A DNA stretch of 64,000 bases from Puccinellia tenuiflora (Eukaryota > Streptophyta > Magnoliopsida > Poales > Poaceae), in NCBI GenBank assembly GCA_012064385.1, contig QRDG01000139.1, positions 589,106 to 653,105 of the forward strand. The letters are read 5' to 3'. Position numbers and translations under genes: made by a program. The notes beneath the pieces are model-generated. The model was not told where the DNA came from. It saw only the letters and a program-made list of their open reading frames with translations, and did no database searches. Shown piece by piece: positions 46,780 through 57,812 of the stretch; positions within the stretch are counted from its first letter, which is position 1; each line of letters opens with the position of its first letter.

Positions 46780-49576
46780 ATGAACAAGCTCAAGGCGCCG
46801 GCGGGTTCGGGCGCCCTGGTCAAGCTGGCGCTGCTTGGCGGCGCGGTCTGGTTCACCGGCGCCAAGACGCTCTACAACGTCGAGGGAGGCCACCGGGCCA
46901 TCGTCTTCAACCGCCTCGAGGGGATCAAGGACAAGGTGAGCCTCTCGTCCCGTCTCTCCCCGATCTCGCCGCCGCTGCTTCGGATCCGTTGGGATTTCGC
47001 GTCTGAATCTCCGTGGTTGGTTGCCTCGCGATGCAGGTCTACCCCGAGGGGACTCACTTCATGGTCCCGTTGATCGAGAGGCCCATCATCTACGACGTCC
47101 GCGCCCGACCCAACCTCGTCGAGAGCACCTCCGGGAGCAGGGATCTCCAGATGGTAACGTTCTTTCCCCCGGATCCTTCGCTCGTGAGGTCGCACTGTGC
47201 TAATGTAACGCTTGATGTGTGGTTTAACTGCTAAATCTTGCTTGCCAGAGATCTGTTTGGGACCCCAAGGGGTCTACTTTTAGTAGGACATGCTTGATTC
47301 GATATTCTGTAATTACAGCCTGCAGTAAGATTGGCCACTTGTGAAGTTAGTAGGAATTTGGACAGATGGATGGATAGGGTCTAAAGCACATGTTTAGTTT
47401 TTGGGCAGTATCATTTCTGAGTACATTCTGTCGTTGTGGCTTGTAATAGGATTGCGAACATGTGAAGTGTTTAGCTATTTTGGCTGGTGGGTGTGATCTA
47501 AATATCTAATACATATAAAGTGTTTGACATTAACATTTCTGTGTGTTAAGCTACTGTGACAATAGTTGCTATTGGCTTACCTGCCATTGATTAACTTGGT
47601 TTTTCTTGACTTGGCCATTTAGATTTTATTGCGCCCCTGAAATTTATCTATGAATTATACATCATTCATGTCTACTGATCTTGAAGCATTTTAACTCATT
47701 TCAATATTTTTTGCTTCATTGTTACATGTCGACTCTTAATAAGCTTGTTTTCTTTATTAACAGCAGTCACAAGTTATATTCACCATTATATGTTGCCATC
47801 ACTATTTTAGAAGATTCACTGATACTGAAACAAGTTAAATCTTGCTGACCATGTAAATTTTTTGTAGCCATGTGTGCATAGGACTGTAGATACTACTATC
47901 TTGTTTTGCACTTCTGCTTAAAAGTTATATTTGCACCGAAAATCCTTTCATATGTCTAATGCCGCTTGATAACTTGTACAGGTGAAGATTGGTCTTCGTG
48001 TCCTTACACGACCCATGCCAGAGAAACTACCAACTATGTACAGGACCCTGGGGGAGAACTACAACGAGAGAGTTTTGCCTTCAATCATTCATGAAACACT
48101 CAAAGCTGTGGTTGCACAATACAATGCCAGTCAGCTTATCACACAGAGAGAGGTACCATTTCATCATGTTTGTTGTGTTCACATAAATTTTCATGCTATA
48201 GTAGGAAATAGCTTTTCGTGGTTAGAATACTTGAATAACTTCTCCTTTATGTATTGGCAGGCTGTGAGCAGGGAGATCAGGAAGATTCTGACAGAGAGGG
48301 CCAGGAATTTCAACATTGCTCTGGATGATGTGTCCATTACCAGCCTCAGCTTCGGCAGAGAATTCACCCATGCCATTGAAGCCAAACAGGTTGCTGCGCA
48401 GGAAGCTGAGCGTGCCAAGTTCATTGTCGAGAAGGCTGAGCAAGACAAGAAAAGTGCAATTATCAGGGCACAGGTAAGCAGAACAGAAACTAGATATCAC
48501 CTACTAGAGGCTTGCCAGTGTTCCTTATGTCTTTATAGCTTCATGTAGTTCATTGCACTTGTGGAGTTTGGGTAAACTTGTGCCTAACACTGGTAGTTTT
48601 GTGCATTTCATTTGTTGAGTTTATGATTGATAGTTTTCACGTGACCACCTATTTTTATGTTTAGTAGATTCACACTTCCAGTGGTAATGTTGTTAATATG
48701 ACTGAACATAGTTTCAGACTTGGCCTATATGGCATGTTTGTAGTTTCAGACTTTCAGTCTGTTGTTCATAACACTGAACATAGCTTCAGACTTCATCTAT
48801 TTGCCATCTCCATAGTTTCATACTTTCAGTGATATGTTTATATGACTGAACATTGTTTCGGACTTAACCTACTTGCTATGTTCATAGTGTCGGACTTTCA
48901 GTGGTATGTTGTTCATAAGACTGAACATAGTTTCAGACTTCACCTATTTGCTATGTCCATAGTTTCAGACTTTCAGTGGTATGATTATATGACTGAACAT
49001 AGTTCCAGACTTCACCTACTTGCTATGTTCTTAATGTCATGCTGATAGTAGTTACTAGAGGCAATTACTAGTGCTGTTTGTGTCTTCATAGCTTCATATA
49101 TTTCACTGCATTTGTTGAGTTGGAAAGCACTTTAGCCTAACACTTGTAGTTTTATATGTTCCATTTGTTGAGTTTGGGAGCACTTTAGCCTAACACTGGT
49201 AGTGCTATATGTTTCATTTGTTTAGTTTAAGAGCACCTGAACCAAACACTGGTAGTTCTATACATTTCGTTTGTTGAGTTCAAGATTATCTGATCCAACC
49301 ACTGGTAGTTCTGTACATTTTGTTTGTTGACGTCGAGGGCACCTGATGCAATCACTGATGCATGTTTGTATATCTGAACAGGGAGAGGCTAAGAGTGCAG
49401 AGCTGATAGGCCAGGCTATCGCCAACAACCCTGCTTTCGTCGCTCTGAGGCAGATTGAAGCTGCCAGGGAGATCGCCCATACCATCTCAAGCTCCAACAA
49501 CAAGGTGTTCCTGGACTCGAGCGACCTGCTGCTTGGGCTCCAGCAGCTCAACATCGCCGGCAAAGGCAAGAAATGA
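46780..49576 (+). CDS. PHB: Prohibitin, type II (PHB2-like)
   Basis: Five exons, 46780-46935, 47037-47153, 47982-48152, 48261-48473 and 49382-49576, all phase 0 with GT-AG introns, give 852 nt (283 aa). An N-terminal hydrophobic segment (about residues 10-28) anchors the protein. The SPFH/prohibitin domain follows, with YNVEGGHRAIVFNR, ERPIIYDVRARP and SGSRDLQM. The C-terminal part (KQVAAQEAERAKFIVEKAEQ) is a coiled coil. The GGHRAI and VESTSGSRDLQ signatures and length fit the type II class. Prohibitins I and II form ring complexes in the mitochondrial inner membrane that support m-AAA protease control, cristae and respiratory-complex assembly. No defects seen; start chosen by the leader with telo-box and strong family match. 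Confidence 0.96.
48540..49370. repeat. Two minisatellites in prohibitin intron 4
   Basis: Array 1 (about 48696-49044) has close to five units of 70-76 bp built on ACTGAACATAGTTTCAGACTT and a GTTTCAGACTTTCAGTGGTATG block. Array 2 (about 49095-49370, with an outlying unit at 48548-48620) has units of about 60 bp built on CATTTGTTGAGTTT and CTAACACTGGTAGTT. They account for most of the 908-bp intron. Confidence 0.85.
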
Positions 49577-50043
49577 GACCATTTCCCGTCGTGCATGTCA
49601 TTGTTACCACCGGTTGTCCCCGTGGAAGGAAGAGTACTTTTGAGAGGAACGAACAATGTTGTTTCTGTTAATTGTTCTATCTGGGTCTAGGATTCGTGCG
49701 CATGAAACAAGAACGAAAGATGATATCGCTGTTGCAAGTTGTTTCTGGAATTTGCGACTGAACTTGTCAGCTACGTGCTACTTTTGCTGTGCGTGAACCA
49801 CTGGGTGAAGTTTCAATATGAATGGTCGCTTTAGATTATATCTCTGGGATGAATGTTTTGCATTTGGTCTGTTTCCGGGGGTGCCTTTGGAGTTGATATT
49901 GCCTTTTTTCATTCATGTTATCCATGTGACATGGGGCTCAGCGGAAATGTCTGTTTCTGGGGTGCATGTCGGTGCTTTTCTTGCCCTTTATTTTCCGTGT
50001 TTCTTCTGAGTACCATTTTGCGTGTTGCCAATTACCAGAAGCA
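49577..50043. other. Prohibitin 3' flank
   Basis: Presumed 3' untranslated region and spacer. No gene seen. Confidence 0.5.
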
Positions 50044-50620
50044 TTTTTTTTTTGAGAAAGCAACTTGTATTCATAGAGAACAGACATTACAGATCGAACG
50101 CAAGAGCAAGAACTTGAAGAAAACGAGGACCAGGAAAAACATCATCACAAGAAGATCTCCTTGCCAAAGGCGTTGATGAGCCGCAAGATCCACCAACTCC
50201 AGCGAGTTGGATCTAAACTGTGGGGCCGTATCGGCTGGCGGAAGTCGCCGAGATCATCCTGCTCCGGGTCTGGGAAACCAGACCCCTCCCCTCCGCACCA
50301 CCAATCCACACCCGGACCACCGCCATCTTCCAACTTGCTCCTAGGAAAGCTCCTTGGCTCCACGACGATGCCGGAGCAAGCACCACCGTGACGACGAAGC
50401 CAGAGCACAAAATCCGCTTCAAGGTTGCTGCCGCCGCAGCAGCAGCCCCGACCGGAACGAGAGCCACCAGATCCGCCGTCGACCACCCTCCTGGAGGCCA
50501 GCGGGAGCAAATCTGAGGCAACCTTATTCATCGCCGCCGCCACCACCGCCGAAGCCGAAGAAGCGGACGAGCGAAAACCTAGCCTAACCCTATCTACACG
50601 CCATGAACGAGCCGGCGAGG
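50044..50620 (-). mobile_element. LINE-like insertion (poly(A) on minus strand)
   Basis: Ten T at 50044-50053 represent a poly(A) tail on the minus strand. It is preceded there by GAATACAAGTTGCTTTCTC, a common 3' end of grass LINE-type repeats. The body is GC-rich with several overlapping frames and no RT motif, so it is 5'-truncated or non-autonomous. The 5' boundary near 50620 and a target duplication were not resolved. It abuts a chromovirus LTR fragment. Confidence 0.6.
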
Positions 50621-50624
50621 TATA

Positions 50625-50736
50625 AAGTAAAAGAAGAACAACGACTATAGGAGGAGCAACAACCGTAGATGGTGTGATCGATGGTGTAGCTTGAATAGCC
50701 TTGATGAACCGGTATCAGCAGAGTCAGGTCATGACA
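50625..50736 (-). repeat. Chromovirus 3' LTR fragment
   Basis: The minus strand starts TGTCATGACCTGACTC directly after the polypurine tract AACGGGGGAGT (50737-50752). Only about 110 bp remain before the LINE-like insertion. Confidence 0.62.
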
Positions 50737-53034
50737 ACTCCCCCGTTCTCAAGAACAGGCTTGTCCTCAAGCCTGAAAGAAGGGGAACACCTTTTGGATG
50801 AAGCTTGTATCTTCCCACGTAGTAGCTTCAACCGGTAGATTAACCCATTTGATTTTCCAGCGGACTACTGGTATGCTGATGTCACCTTGAACTCTTGGAA
50901 TGAGTTTTCTTTCCAATAGTGCTTCTGGTGCCACAAGGATATTGCCCTGATCATCCAATAATGGTAATTGAGCATTGGGGACAGCTTTGGGGCCAATATG
51001 CTTCTTGACTTGACTAACATGGAAGGTGTGGTGAAGTTTGCATCCCTCTGGCAGGAGAATTTTGTATGAAGTATTGCCCACCTTTGCTAGCACCTTAAGT
51101 GGCCCATAATACTTTGAATGCAGCTTAAGGCATCTATGAATACTTAGTGATGTGTGCCTGTAGGGTTGAAGTTTCAGGTACACCATGTCTCCAATATCAA
51201 AAGATCTGTCCACTCTATTCTTGTCAACAAAGTGTTTCATTCTTTCTTGGGCTTTAGCCAGATTTTCCTTGATTTGAGTAGCAATCTGTGCTCTTTGCTC
51301 ATCAGGAGTAAAAGTGTCACCAACTTCCTCTGAAGGCAGCATCATTTCAGCAATGAGTGGGGGAGGTCTGCCATACAAAGCTTGGAAATGTGTCATGTTG
51401 AGTGAAGTGTGGAGGCTAGTGTTATACCACCATTCTGCCATTGTCAGCCAGTTGTGCCATTTTTTTGGTTGTATAAATGCCATGTTTCTCAGGTAATTTT
51501 CCAGGCACTGGTTAACCCTTTCAGTCTGGCCATCAGTCTGAGGATGATAAGAAGTGCTGAAATGGAGTTTTACTCCTAAAGCAGCAAACAGGCTTTGCCA
51601 AAGTGAGCTAGTGAAGATTCTATCTCGATCTGTGACAATGACAGTTGGCAGGCCATGATACTTGAAGACATTGTAAGAAAAATCTTTTGCCACTGACTTA
51701 ACAGAGATGGGGTGTTTCATTGATATGAAATGGGCATACTTTGTAAATCTGTCAACAACCACTAAGATCATGTATCTGTTTTCGGATAGGGGAAGGCCTT
51801 CGACAAAATCAATGCCGATGTGTGTCCAAGCAAAGTCTGGGACAGGTAGTGGTTGAAGAAGGCCAGGGTAAGCTGTGTGTTCAGCTTTGTTGATCTGGCA
51901 AATTGGGCAGGCTTTGACAAATGAGCTGACTGCTTGTTTCAGTCCAGGCCAGGCAAACAATAATTTGATTCTTTGATAAGTTGCCTTTTCACCGGAATGC
52001 CCCCCTAATTCTGAATTATGCATTGCCTGCAATAATTTGTCTCTGAGAGAATTACCAGACCCAATGTATATCTTGTGTTTGTACCTGAGGACTCCACTAG
52101 TGAGAGTATAGTTGGGTACTGCATTTGCATCCAAGAGTAACTTGGATATTATGTATTGGCATTTGTCATCAGCTACATAGCTGCTTGTGACCTCTATAAT
52201 CCAGGCAGGAATTGCAGAACTTGTGAAAATCTGTTTCAAGTGGTGTTTGACTCTGGAGAGAGCATCTGCAACTCTATTTTCTCTACCTTTCTTGTACTCC
52301 ACAGTGTATTTGAAACCCAGTAATTTGATTAAGAGTTTGTGATGTACCCCTTCAGTTATATTTTGTTCCTGGATGTGCTTTAGACTTTGTTGATCAGTTC
52401 TGATCACCACTAAGCTTGCTGCAAAGTAATGTTTCCACTTTTTAAGTGCCTCACTGATTGCCAGTGCCTCTTTATCATAGGTGGACAATGCATCTGCTTT
52501 TGCACCAATTGTTTTGCTCAAGTAGGAAATAGGTTTCCCCTGCTGCAAGAGCACAGCTCCTATTCCATACCCACTGGCATCTGTTTCCAACACAAAGGGT
52601 TGAGTGAAGTCAGGCATTGCCAAAACAGGGGTGTTGGTCATCCTCTTTTTAAGTTCCTGGAAAGCTTGATCTTGTTCTTCAGACCAGAAAAATCCCTCTT
52701 TCTTCAGAGCATCAAATAATGGTGTGCAAATAATGCCATACCCCTCAATATATCTTCTGTAGTACCCTGTCATACCTAGCCAGCTTCTCAACTTAGTGAT
52801 GTTTGTTGGAGCAGGCCAATTTACAATAGCAACAATTTTTGCAGGGTCTGTGGCCACTCCTTCTCCTGTCATTATGTGGCCAAGGTACCCCACCTTGGAT
52901 TGGGCAAATGTGCGCTTCTTCCTCTTGGCAAATAACTTGTTCTTTCGTAGGCAAGAAAAGACTTGCTTTAGGTGTTCTACATGTTCTTTTAGAGAAGAGC
53001 TGTAGATGAGAATATCCTCAAAGAATACAAGTAC
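50737..53034 (-). mobile_element. Ty3-gypsy chromovirus fragment (RT part to chromodomain)
   Basis: Minus-strand order is partial RT, RNase H, integrase, chromodomain, polypurine tract, LTR fragment, as in chromoviruses. Gag, protease, most of RT and the 5' LTR are missing; the fragment ends at 53034, where it joins internal sequence of the large-LTR element, with ACAAGTAC shared at the join (53027-53034). Confidence 0.88.
50767..53034 (-). CDS. Chromovirus pol, partial but with open frame of about 755 codons
   Basis: The minus frame is open from the junction at 53034 to the TAA/TGA-type stop at 50767. It opens in RT with FFEDILIYS, where most relatives have FFDDILIYS. RNase H follows, with LETDASGYGIGAVL and KKGRENRVADALSR. 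Integrase has the zinc-binding H..H..CPIC region (HSELGGHSGEKATY to ACPICQ) and catalytic residues in GIDFVEGLP, VTDRD and QTERVN. The C-terminus (VVRWKIKWVNLPVEATTWED) is a chromodomain, used in this clade for targeting chromatin. The fragment lacks its promoter and N-terminal proteins, so it cannot transpose on its own. The intact length of the frame suggests recent origin. Confidence 0.85.
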   Translation of the reverse strand, partial: VLVFFEDILIYSSSLKEHVEHLKQVFSCLRKNKLFAKRKKRTFAQSKVGYLGHIMTGEGVATDPAKIVAIVNWPAPTNITKLRSWLGMTGYYRRYIEGYGIICTPLFDALKKEGFFWSEEQDQAFQELKKRMTNTPVLAMPDFTQPFVLETDASGYGIGAVLLQQGKPISYLSKTIGAKADALSTYDKEALAISEALKKWKHYFAASLVVIRTDQQSLKHIQEQNITEGVHHKLLIKLLGFKYTVEYKKGRENRVADALSRVKHHLKQIFTSSAIPAWIIEVTSSYVADDKCQYIISKLLLDANAVPNYTLTSGVLRYKHKIYIGSGNSLRDKLLQAMHNSELGGHSGEKATYQRIKLLFAWPGLKQAVSSFVKACPICQINKAEHTAYPGLLQPLPVPDFAWTHIGIDFVEGLPLSENRYMILVVVDRFTKYAHFISMKHPISVKSVAKDFSYNVFKYHGLPTVIVTDRDRIFTSSLWQSLFAALGVKLHFSTSYHPQTDGQTERVNQCLENYLRNMAFIQPKKWHNWLTMAEWWYNTSLHTSLNMTHFQALYGRPPPLIAEMMLPSEEVGDTFTPDEQRAQIATQIKENLAKAQERMKHFVDKNRVDRSFDIGDMVYLKLQPYRHTSLSIHRCLKLHSKYYGPLKVLAKVGNTSYKILLPEGCKLHHTFHVSQVKKHIGPKAVPNAQLPLLDDQGNILVAPEALLERKLIPRVQGDISIPVVRWKIKWVNLPVEATTWEDTSFIQKVFPFFQA

Positions 53035-53203
53035 TATACCTATAGAAGACTAGATAAGAATACTCTATATACATATGATGTTATTATTCTCAAGTGAATA
53101 ACCATCATAGGTCATAGATAGATATAGTTTAGATAAAATAACATCCTATAGTCTTTACCAACCTACAAGTCTCCTAAAAGGTTTCAGACCTAAGGTCGCT
53201 TTG
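53027..53203 (-). mobile_element. Second copy of large-LTR element leader (truncated internal region)
   Basis: This segment matches 60231-60406, the first about 190 bp of internal sequence after the PBS of the large-LTR element. It sits outside the left LTR, where host DNA would be expected, and is cut at 53027 by the chromovirus junction. Confidence 0.82.
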
Positions 53204-53215
53204 CTCTGATACCAG
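53204..53215 (-). other. Primer-binding site, left copy
   Basis: The minus strand reads TGGTATCAGAGC, the classic initiator tRNA-Met site, two bases after the LTR end CACCGCA. Confidence 0.88.
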
Positions 53216-53217
53216 CT

Positions 53218-56200
53218 GCGGTGACCCAGCACACCACTGCATGGTGTAGTGTGCAAGTCGTTGACATAATACTCATAGAAGGACCTATCCGTGAATATTA
53301 CATCCCTCAGAGTGGTACAACAGAAACATAGCAGGTCCAAGGTAACACTATAGGATTACAACAAAATTCAATACAAAATCGCGATAACCTCCTCGATACA
53401 TAGAGGATAGCCACGTGCAAATGAAATCCAGAGAAGAGCCAATTCGTAGCACTAAGCTGGAGATTAACTCTAGCTCTATCTCCTAATCCACTACTGCTGT
53501 TGCCACCACCTTAATCTACTCTATCTAGAGTGTCTCTATTACCTATCGTACTTATACTCTCAACATACGTGGTCGCCTCCGTTGGCAGAGTGATCTCCTT
53601 GACATCGTTGACATTGCTCCTTCGTGGCCATAGTTGTCGTCGTGCTTCGGTTGGTGAAGTAGCGGTTGACTCCTTGATGAAGATCTCGATGTCATGGTGA
53701 ACCACCGCCAATTCCCTTGATGGCTCCAAGATTCTAAGCAGGGGGTCAAAAGGGAAAGAGTGAGTAACCAGCGTTACCCAGCAAGTCCATTATGTACGGT
53801 GGGAAGTTTGATGCACTAGCTACAGCTTTAGACTCCAGGGAGCCTTAAGCTCAATGCAAGGTTTTTGTAAACATTTCTTTAAGAGGTAGCTTTTATTCTG
53901 AAAACTATGCCCGTCATCCTTCACAGGGCTAGAACTTTCACTGGAGTTCCTTTCCTGCAGCGTTCGCAGCTCCTTCCCGGAACTAGGGAGTAACATGTTA
54001 CAATTCTTTACACTCTGCAAAGGTGCGTTACTTTACCCATAAGAGATCAAGACTTTGTTACCAACCAGGCGTACTTTCCTGTCCACACTCTCTTTGGTAT
54101 GGGGCCCAGTTTTTGATCCAAGTCATTCACTGTGCTTCTCCGCACAACGCATGCCCACCCAATTCATGCATAGCGAGTTCACCCCTGATGCTCTACCCCT
54201 TCCGGTAGACACCTAGGCTCTCCTTGCAGACCATCCTAGACCCCAGTCGCCGTGGGACTTAAGGGATCCCACCCATATGCATGTAGTCCCGCAAGACCTA
54301 CAGCCTACGGCACTGGCAAGCCCGTTGACATGCATCCGAGAGAAGTACAGATGGCATTTCCCGTCCCATTCCAGGTCTTATGGTTAACGCGTCTTTACGG
54401 CGCAATCATTATGACGGCATTTGTTGTTAATTCCTAGGTAATACTTTCCCTTGCAAATGGAACCTCCGGACCTATTCATCTTACCATGGTCCCATTTGCC
54501 AACCATAATAGGTTACCACCAATCAGGTAGATAGCCAAATAGTCATATTATTAAGAAATAGGTTTTATGCTTTCTTTTGTATAAAGGTGATAGTATAATA
54601 AGGTTTTGCAAATAGTTTTCTAACAAATATTTCAAGAGGTATGAGCAAGTGATGAACTTGCCTGTGATAGAGATGGCAGTTCATGCCCTTCGGGGTTCTA
54701 GGGTTGCGTCAGAACCCGGAGATCTGAAAACAGCAAAGTAGTCCAAGTAAGGACTACTGGAAACACTTGCAATATGCTATTATGCATAAATATGAGATGC
54801 ATCGAATATAACCCAAAATACCCAAACTCACAAGTAAGCGCTTCGCGTTATTGATTACTTTGTTAATGGTGAAATACTTTGAGTTGTTATCACATTCAGA
54901 CTTAAGTGTTTGCTATGATTAATGAAGTAATGTTTTACATGATTAATAAACAACTACAGATGTTCAATTCAGAATTGCATTTATTTTATAATTTTATTTA
55001 ATCTAACTACTTTCAAAAAGTAATAACACTAGAGTGATTGATTTTCAAATGAACTCCTTTTTGTGTGTTTTACCTAGGATGAGTAACGGAACAGTCATTT
55101 ACATAATGGTATATGAGTTCAAATTTTATGTTTTGAACTTATATTTCAAATTTATTTTCTTTTTAGAAAACTAGTAGTTTTAGAAGCTAATACAATTCAA
55201 TTCCAGTTACTATCTTTTAATTAATTACATAAGAAAATTATTTTCAAATAATTTATTTTAAAATAATTGAAATCATATCCATTTATGGATCTTAGTATTT
55301 TTCATTCAATAAAACCTTTTCAATAAATTAAATAAAAATCATATTTGAAATCCTTATAAAATTTGGAGTCGAAAACATATTTTTATTTAATTTTAGGAAT
55401 TTATTTGGATTTCAAAAAATTTGGTGATGATTAAGTGGCATTTTAGTAATTTTAGATAACCTGTATTTAAAGTTGATTTAATAATTATGCAATAATTATA
55501 ATCTGGTAGATTTTATTTTTCTGATCATTTTGATATTTTATTTATATTTTTCTGACTTATGATTCAAAAGTTATGAATTTTATTAGTTTGAATTATTTTC
55601 TGTTATTTGAATAAAGTTCAAATTTCTGACAACGGGACCCACATGTCAGGTTTTTATTAATTTTGGAACTGGATAAGATCGTGCTGACGTCAGCTGACGT
55701 CAGCCACCACGGCCAGCGGCCACACCGACCAAGCGCCGGCCGAATCCGGCCGATTTCGGCCACGCGGACGTGCGCGTTCGACGCGCACGGTCGAGGCGTA
55801 CCCAGGGGTGGCGGCGCCGCCCCTAAATGGTCGCCGGAGCTACCACGGCGACGAAGTACCGCGGCGGCGCACGGCGGCCGAGCTCGATCTCGAGCTACAG
55901 AACGCAATCGAGAGGGGAAATGGGTGCAATCGACGCAGCTGCTCACCGAGAGCGTCGGGGACAAGGTTTAGGCGCTGATGGAGCAACGTCGGCGACGGAA
56001 TCGTGCTCGACACCGAGCGGCGGCGTTCGGGGCGCCGGGCTAGTTCTTCACCTCCAGCCGCTCCCGGCACCGGCGACTTGCACCAGTGAGTAGAGGACGT
56101 CGAGGCGGAGTGGTTGGACAAGGTCACCGCTCCGATTGATCCACCGTTCGCCGGCGATTTGAGGGGAAACGACGGCGGCAGTACGGCTAGGGTTAGGGTT

Positions 56201-57812
56201 TCGTGGTCGCTGCTTAGAGAGAGAAAGAAAGAGAGAGAGGAGACCGAGGCGAGTGAGGAGGAGGAGAATGAGATGGGGACGTCTCCCCAGGTCTTATCCC
56301 CGCAAGGAGGCAAGCAAGTAGGAGGTGGCGCGGCCACGGCGTTCTCTGCTTTCTGGCTGAAGGAAGAAGAAGAAAGAAAAGAAAAGGAATTTTTGCACAT
56401 AACCCCCTGGACTTTTGAGTAACTATGAAAATCTTTAAAACAGAAACTTCACATATTTATTTAGGGCTTTTAGATAAGTCCAAAAATCATAGAAAAATTC
56501 ATGGATGCTCCTAATATTGTAGAGAAGCTCCACATATTTTTGTTTTGAATTTTTGAAATACCCTAGTCACATTTAAAAATAGAGATATGTTTTAGTCATT
56601 TAAATGTATTCACCAATTATTTAAGATGCACCCAAGGTCTTGTGTTCAAAAGCATACTTGCCATGAACATGATCAACTATTAATCATTTTATTACAAGGT
56701 TGGGATGCTCAAGTATCTTTGCAAGACTCATATTTGTGGTCTTTATCATTGGGCTATCTTCTCCCCTGGGATTTTATTCCATTGGAGAAATATTTTTATG
56801 TGGCTTTCTTAAATAGGCACTTGATTGGATAAAGAGGTTGATACTTTGCCTTCTTGGTCAAAAGATCAATGTTGCCTTTTGTTCCTTTATCTTGTATTGA
56901 TCAAATGCTGCTCCTCATCCTTGTTGACTACTTGACTCCAGATGATCCAACTGATCCAAGTCTGATCCATAATCCCTTGTCGCCTTTGAAGTAATGTTGA
57001 TCCCTCTAGTCAATATTTGGATATTAGGGCAAGTTCCTAATATCCATTAGTTAAGTTCCATAATTAAGTTGCCTCACCCTTGTGGTGAAGGAAAACATTT
57101 TGATCACAAGGAACTTTGTTTTGAACCTTATTTATTTTATTTGACATTCAATTGCTTTTATGTATACAAAAGAAATCTGTTAACAAGGTAGCTAATCTTG
57201 TTACCAAACTACTTCTATATAACACAAAGCCTTTGAATCTCATCCCAAGTTTCTTTCTTATTTGATTTGTCTTGCAGGAATGTCTTTGGAAAGATTTGAA
57301 GATAAGAAGCTAAGATCAAATAAGAAGATCAAGTTTGGTGTAATAATGTAGATTACTTAAGCATTTATATTTCTTTTATGTTTGGTCAAAGTAAGGACAA
57401 AGTTTTAATGTACTCAACCAATTAAATTATTTACTTTGTTTTAATAACTCTTTGAGTTGTGATGGGTGTTAACACAATTATACCTTAGTATTTATTTGTG
57501 AGTTGTTTGCTTAAAAGTATAAACATGTATAACTTCATTATTCAATTTTTAATAAGTTTACCAATTTAATATCATTTGTATTTTCCAATTTGGATCTGAT
57601 TTCCCGCAACCGTTTAAAATGCCCGGAGGTCATGTCAAAATTAATCACATTCACCTCAGATGAGCAAAACTCTATTCATGAGGGTGAATGATCTCCAATC
57701 CCTCCAGGTTTTTATTTTTCGAAAAATTTATTCGGATTTTCAGATGCATGCATGCAGATGCACAAAATCATACTTCTACCCTTCGTTGGTTGCTAAATGC
57801 TGGGGTATTACA
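53218..57812 (-). repeat. Large LTR, left copy (4595 bp)
   Basis: On the minus strand the LTR runs from TGTAATACCCCAGC (57812) to GGTCACCGCA (53218). It has an AT-rich half and a GC-rich part (55680-56110) with TGACGTCA motifs and a GA-rich run (56215-56275). There are long incidental frames (e.g. 55840-56400 minus) but no recognised protein. The size and PBS fit large-LTR non-autonomous (LARD/Sukkula-type) elements of Triticeae; that family assignment is from memory. Confidence 0.85.

Noticed and set aside
50145..50546. 133-codon minus frame near 50.3 kb as a gene
   Set aside because: It lies in the body of a poly(A)-tailed LINE-like repeat, with competing frames on both strands and no domain.
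56189..56202. Interstitial telomere repeat (AGGGTTAGGGTTT)
   Set aside because: Only two units, present in both LTR copies; more likely a telo-box-like promoter motif than a telomere remnant.
55840..56400. 186-codon minus frame in the large LTR
   Set aside because: Ser/Pro-rich, in LTR leader-like DNA; the right copy is broken to 119 codons by small indels, so it is not maintained.
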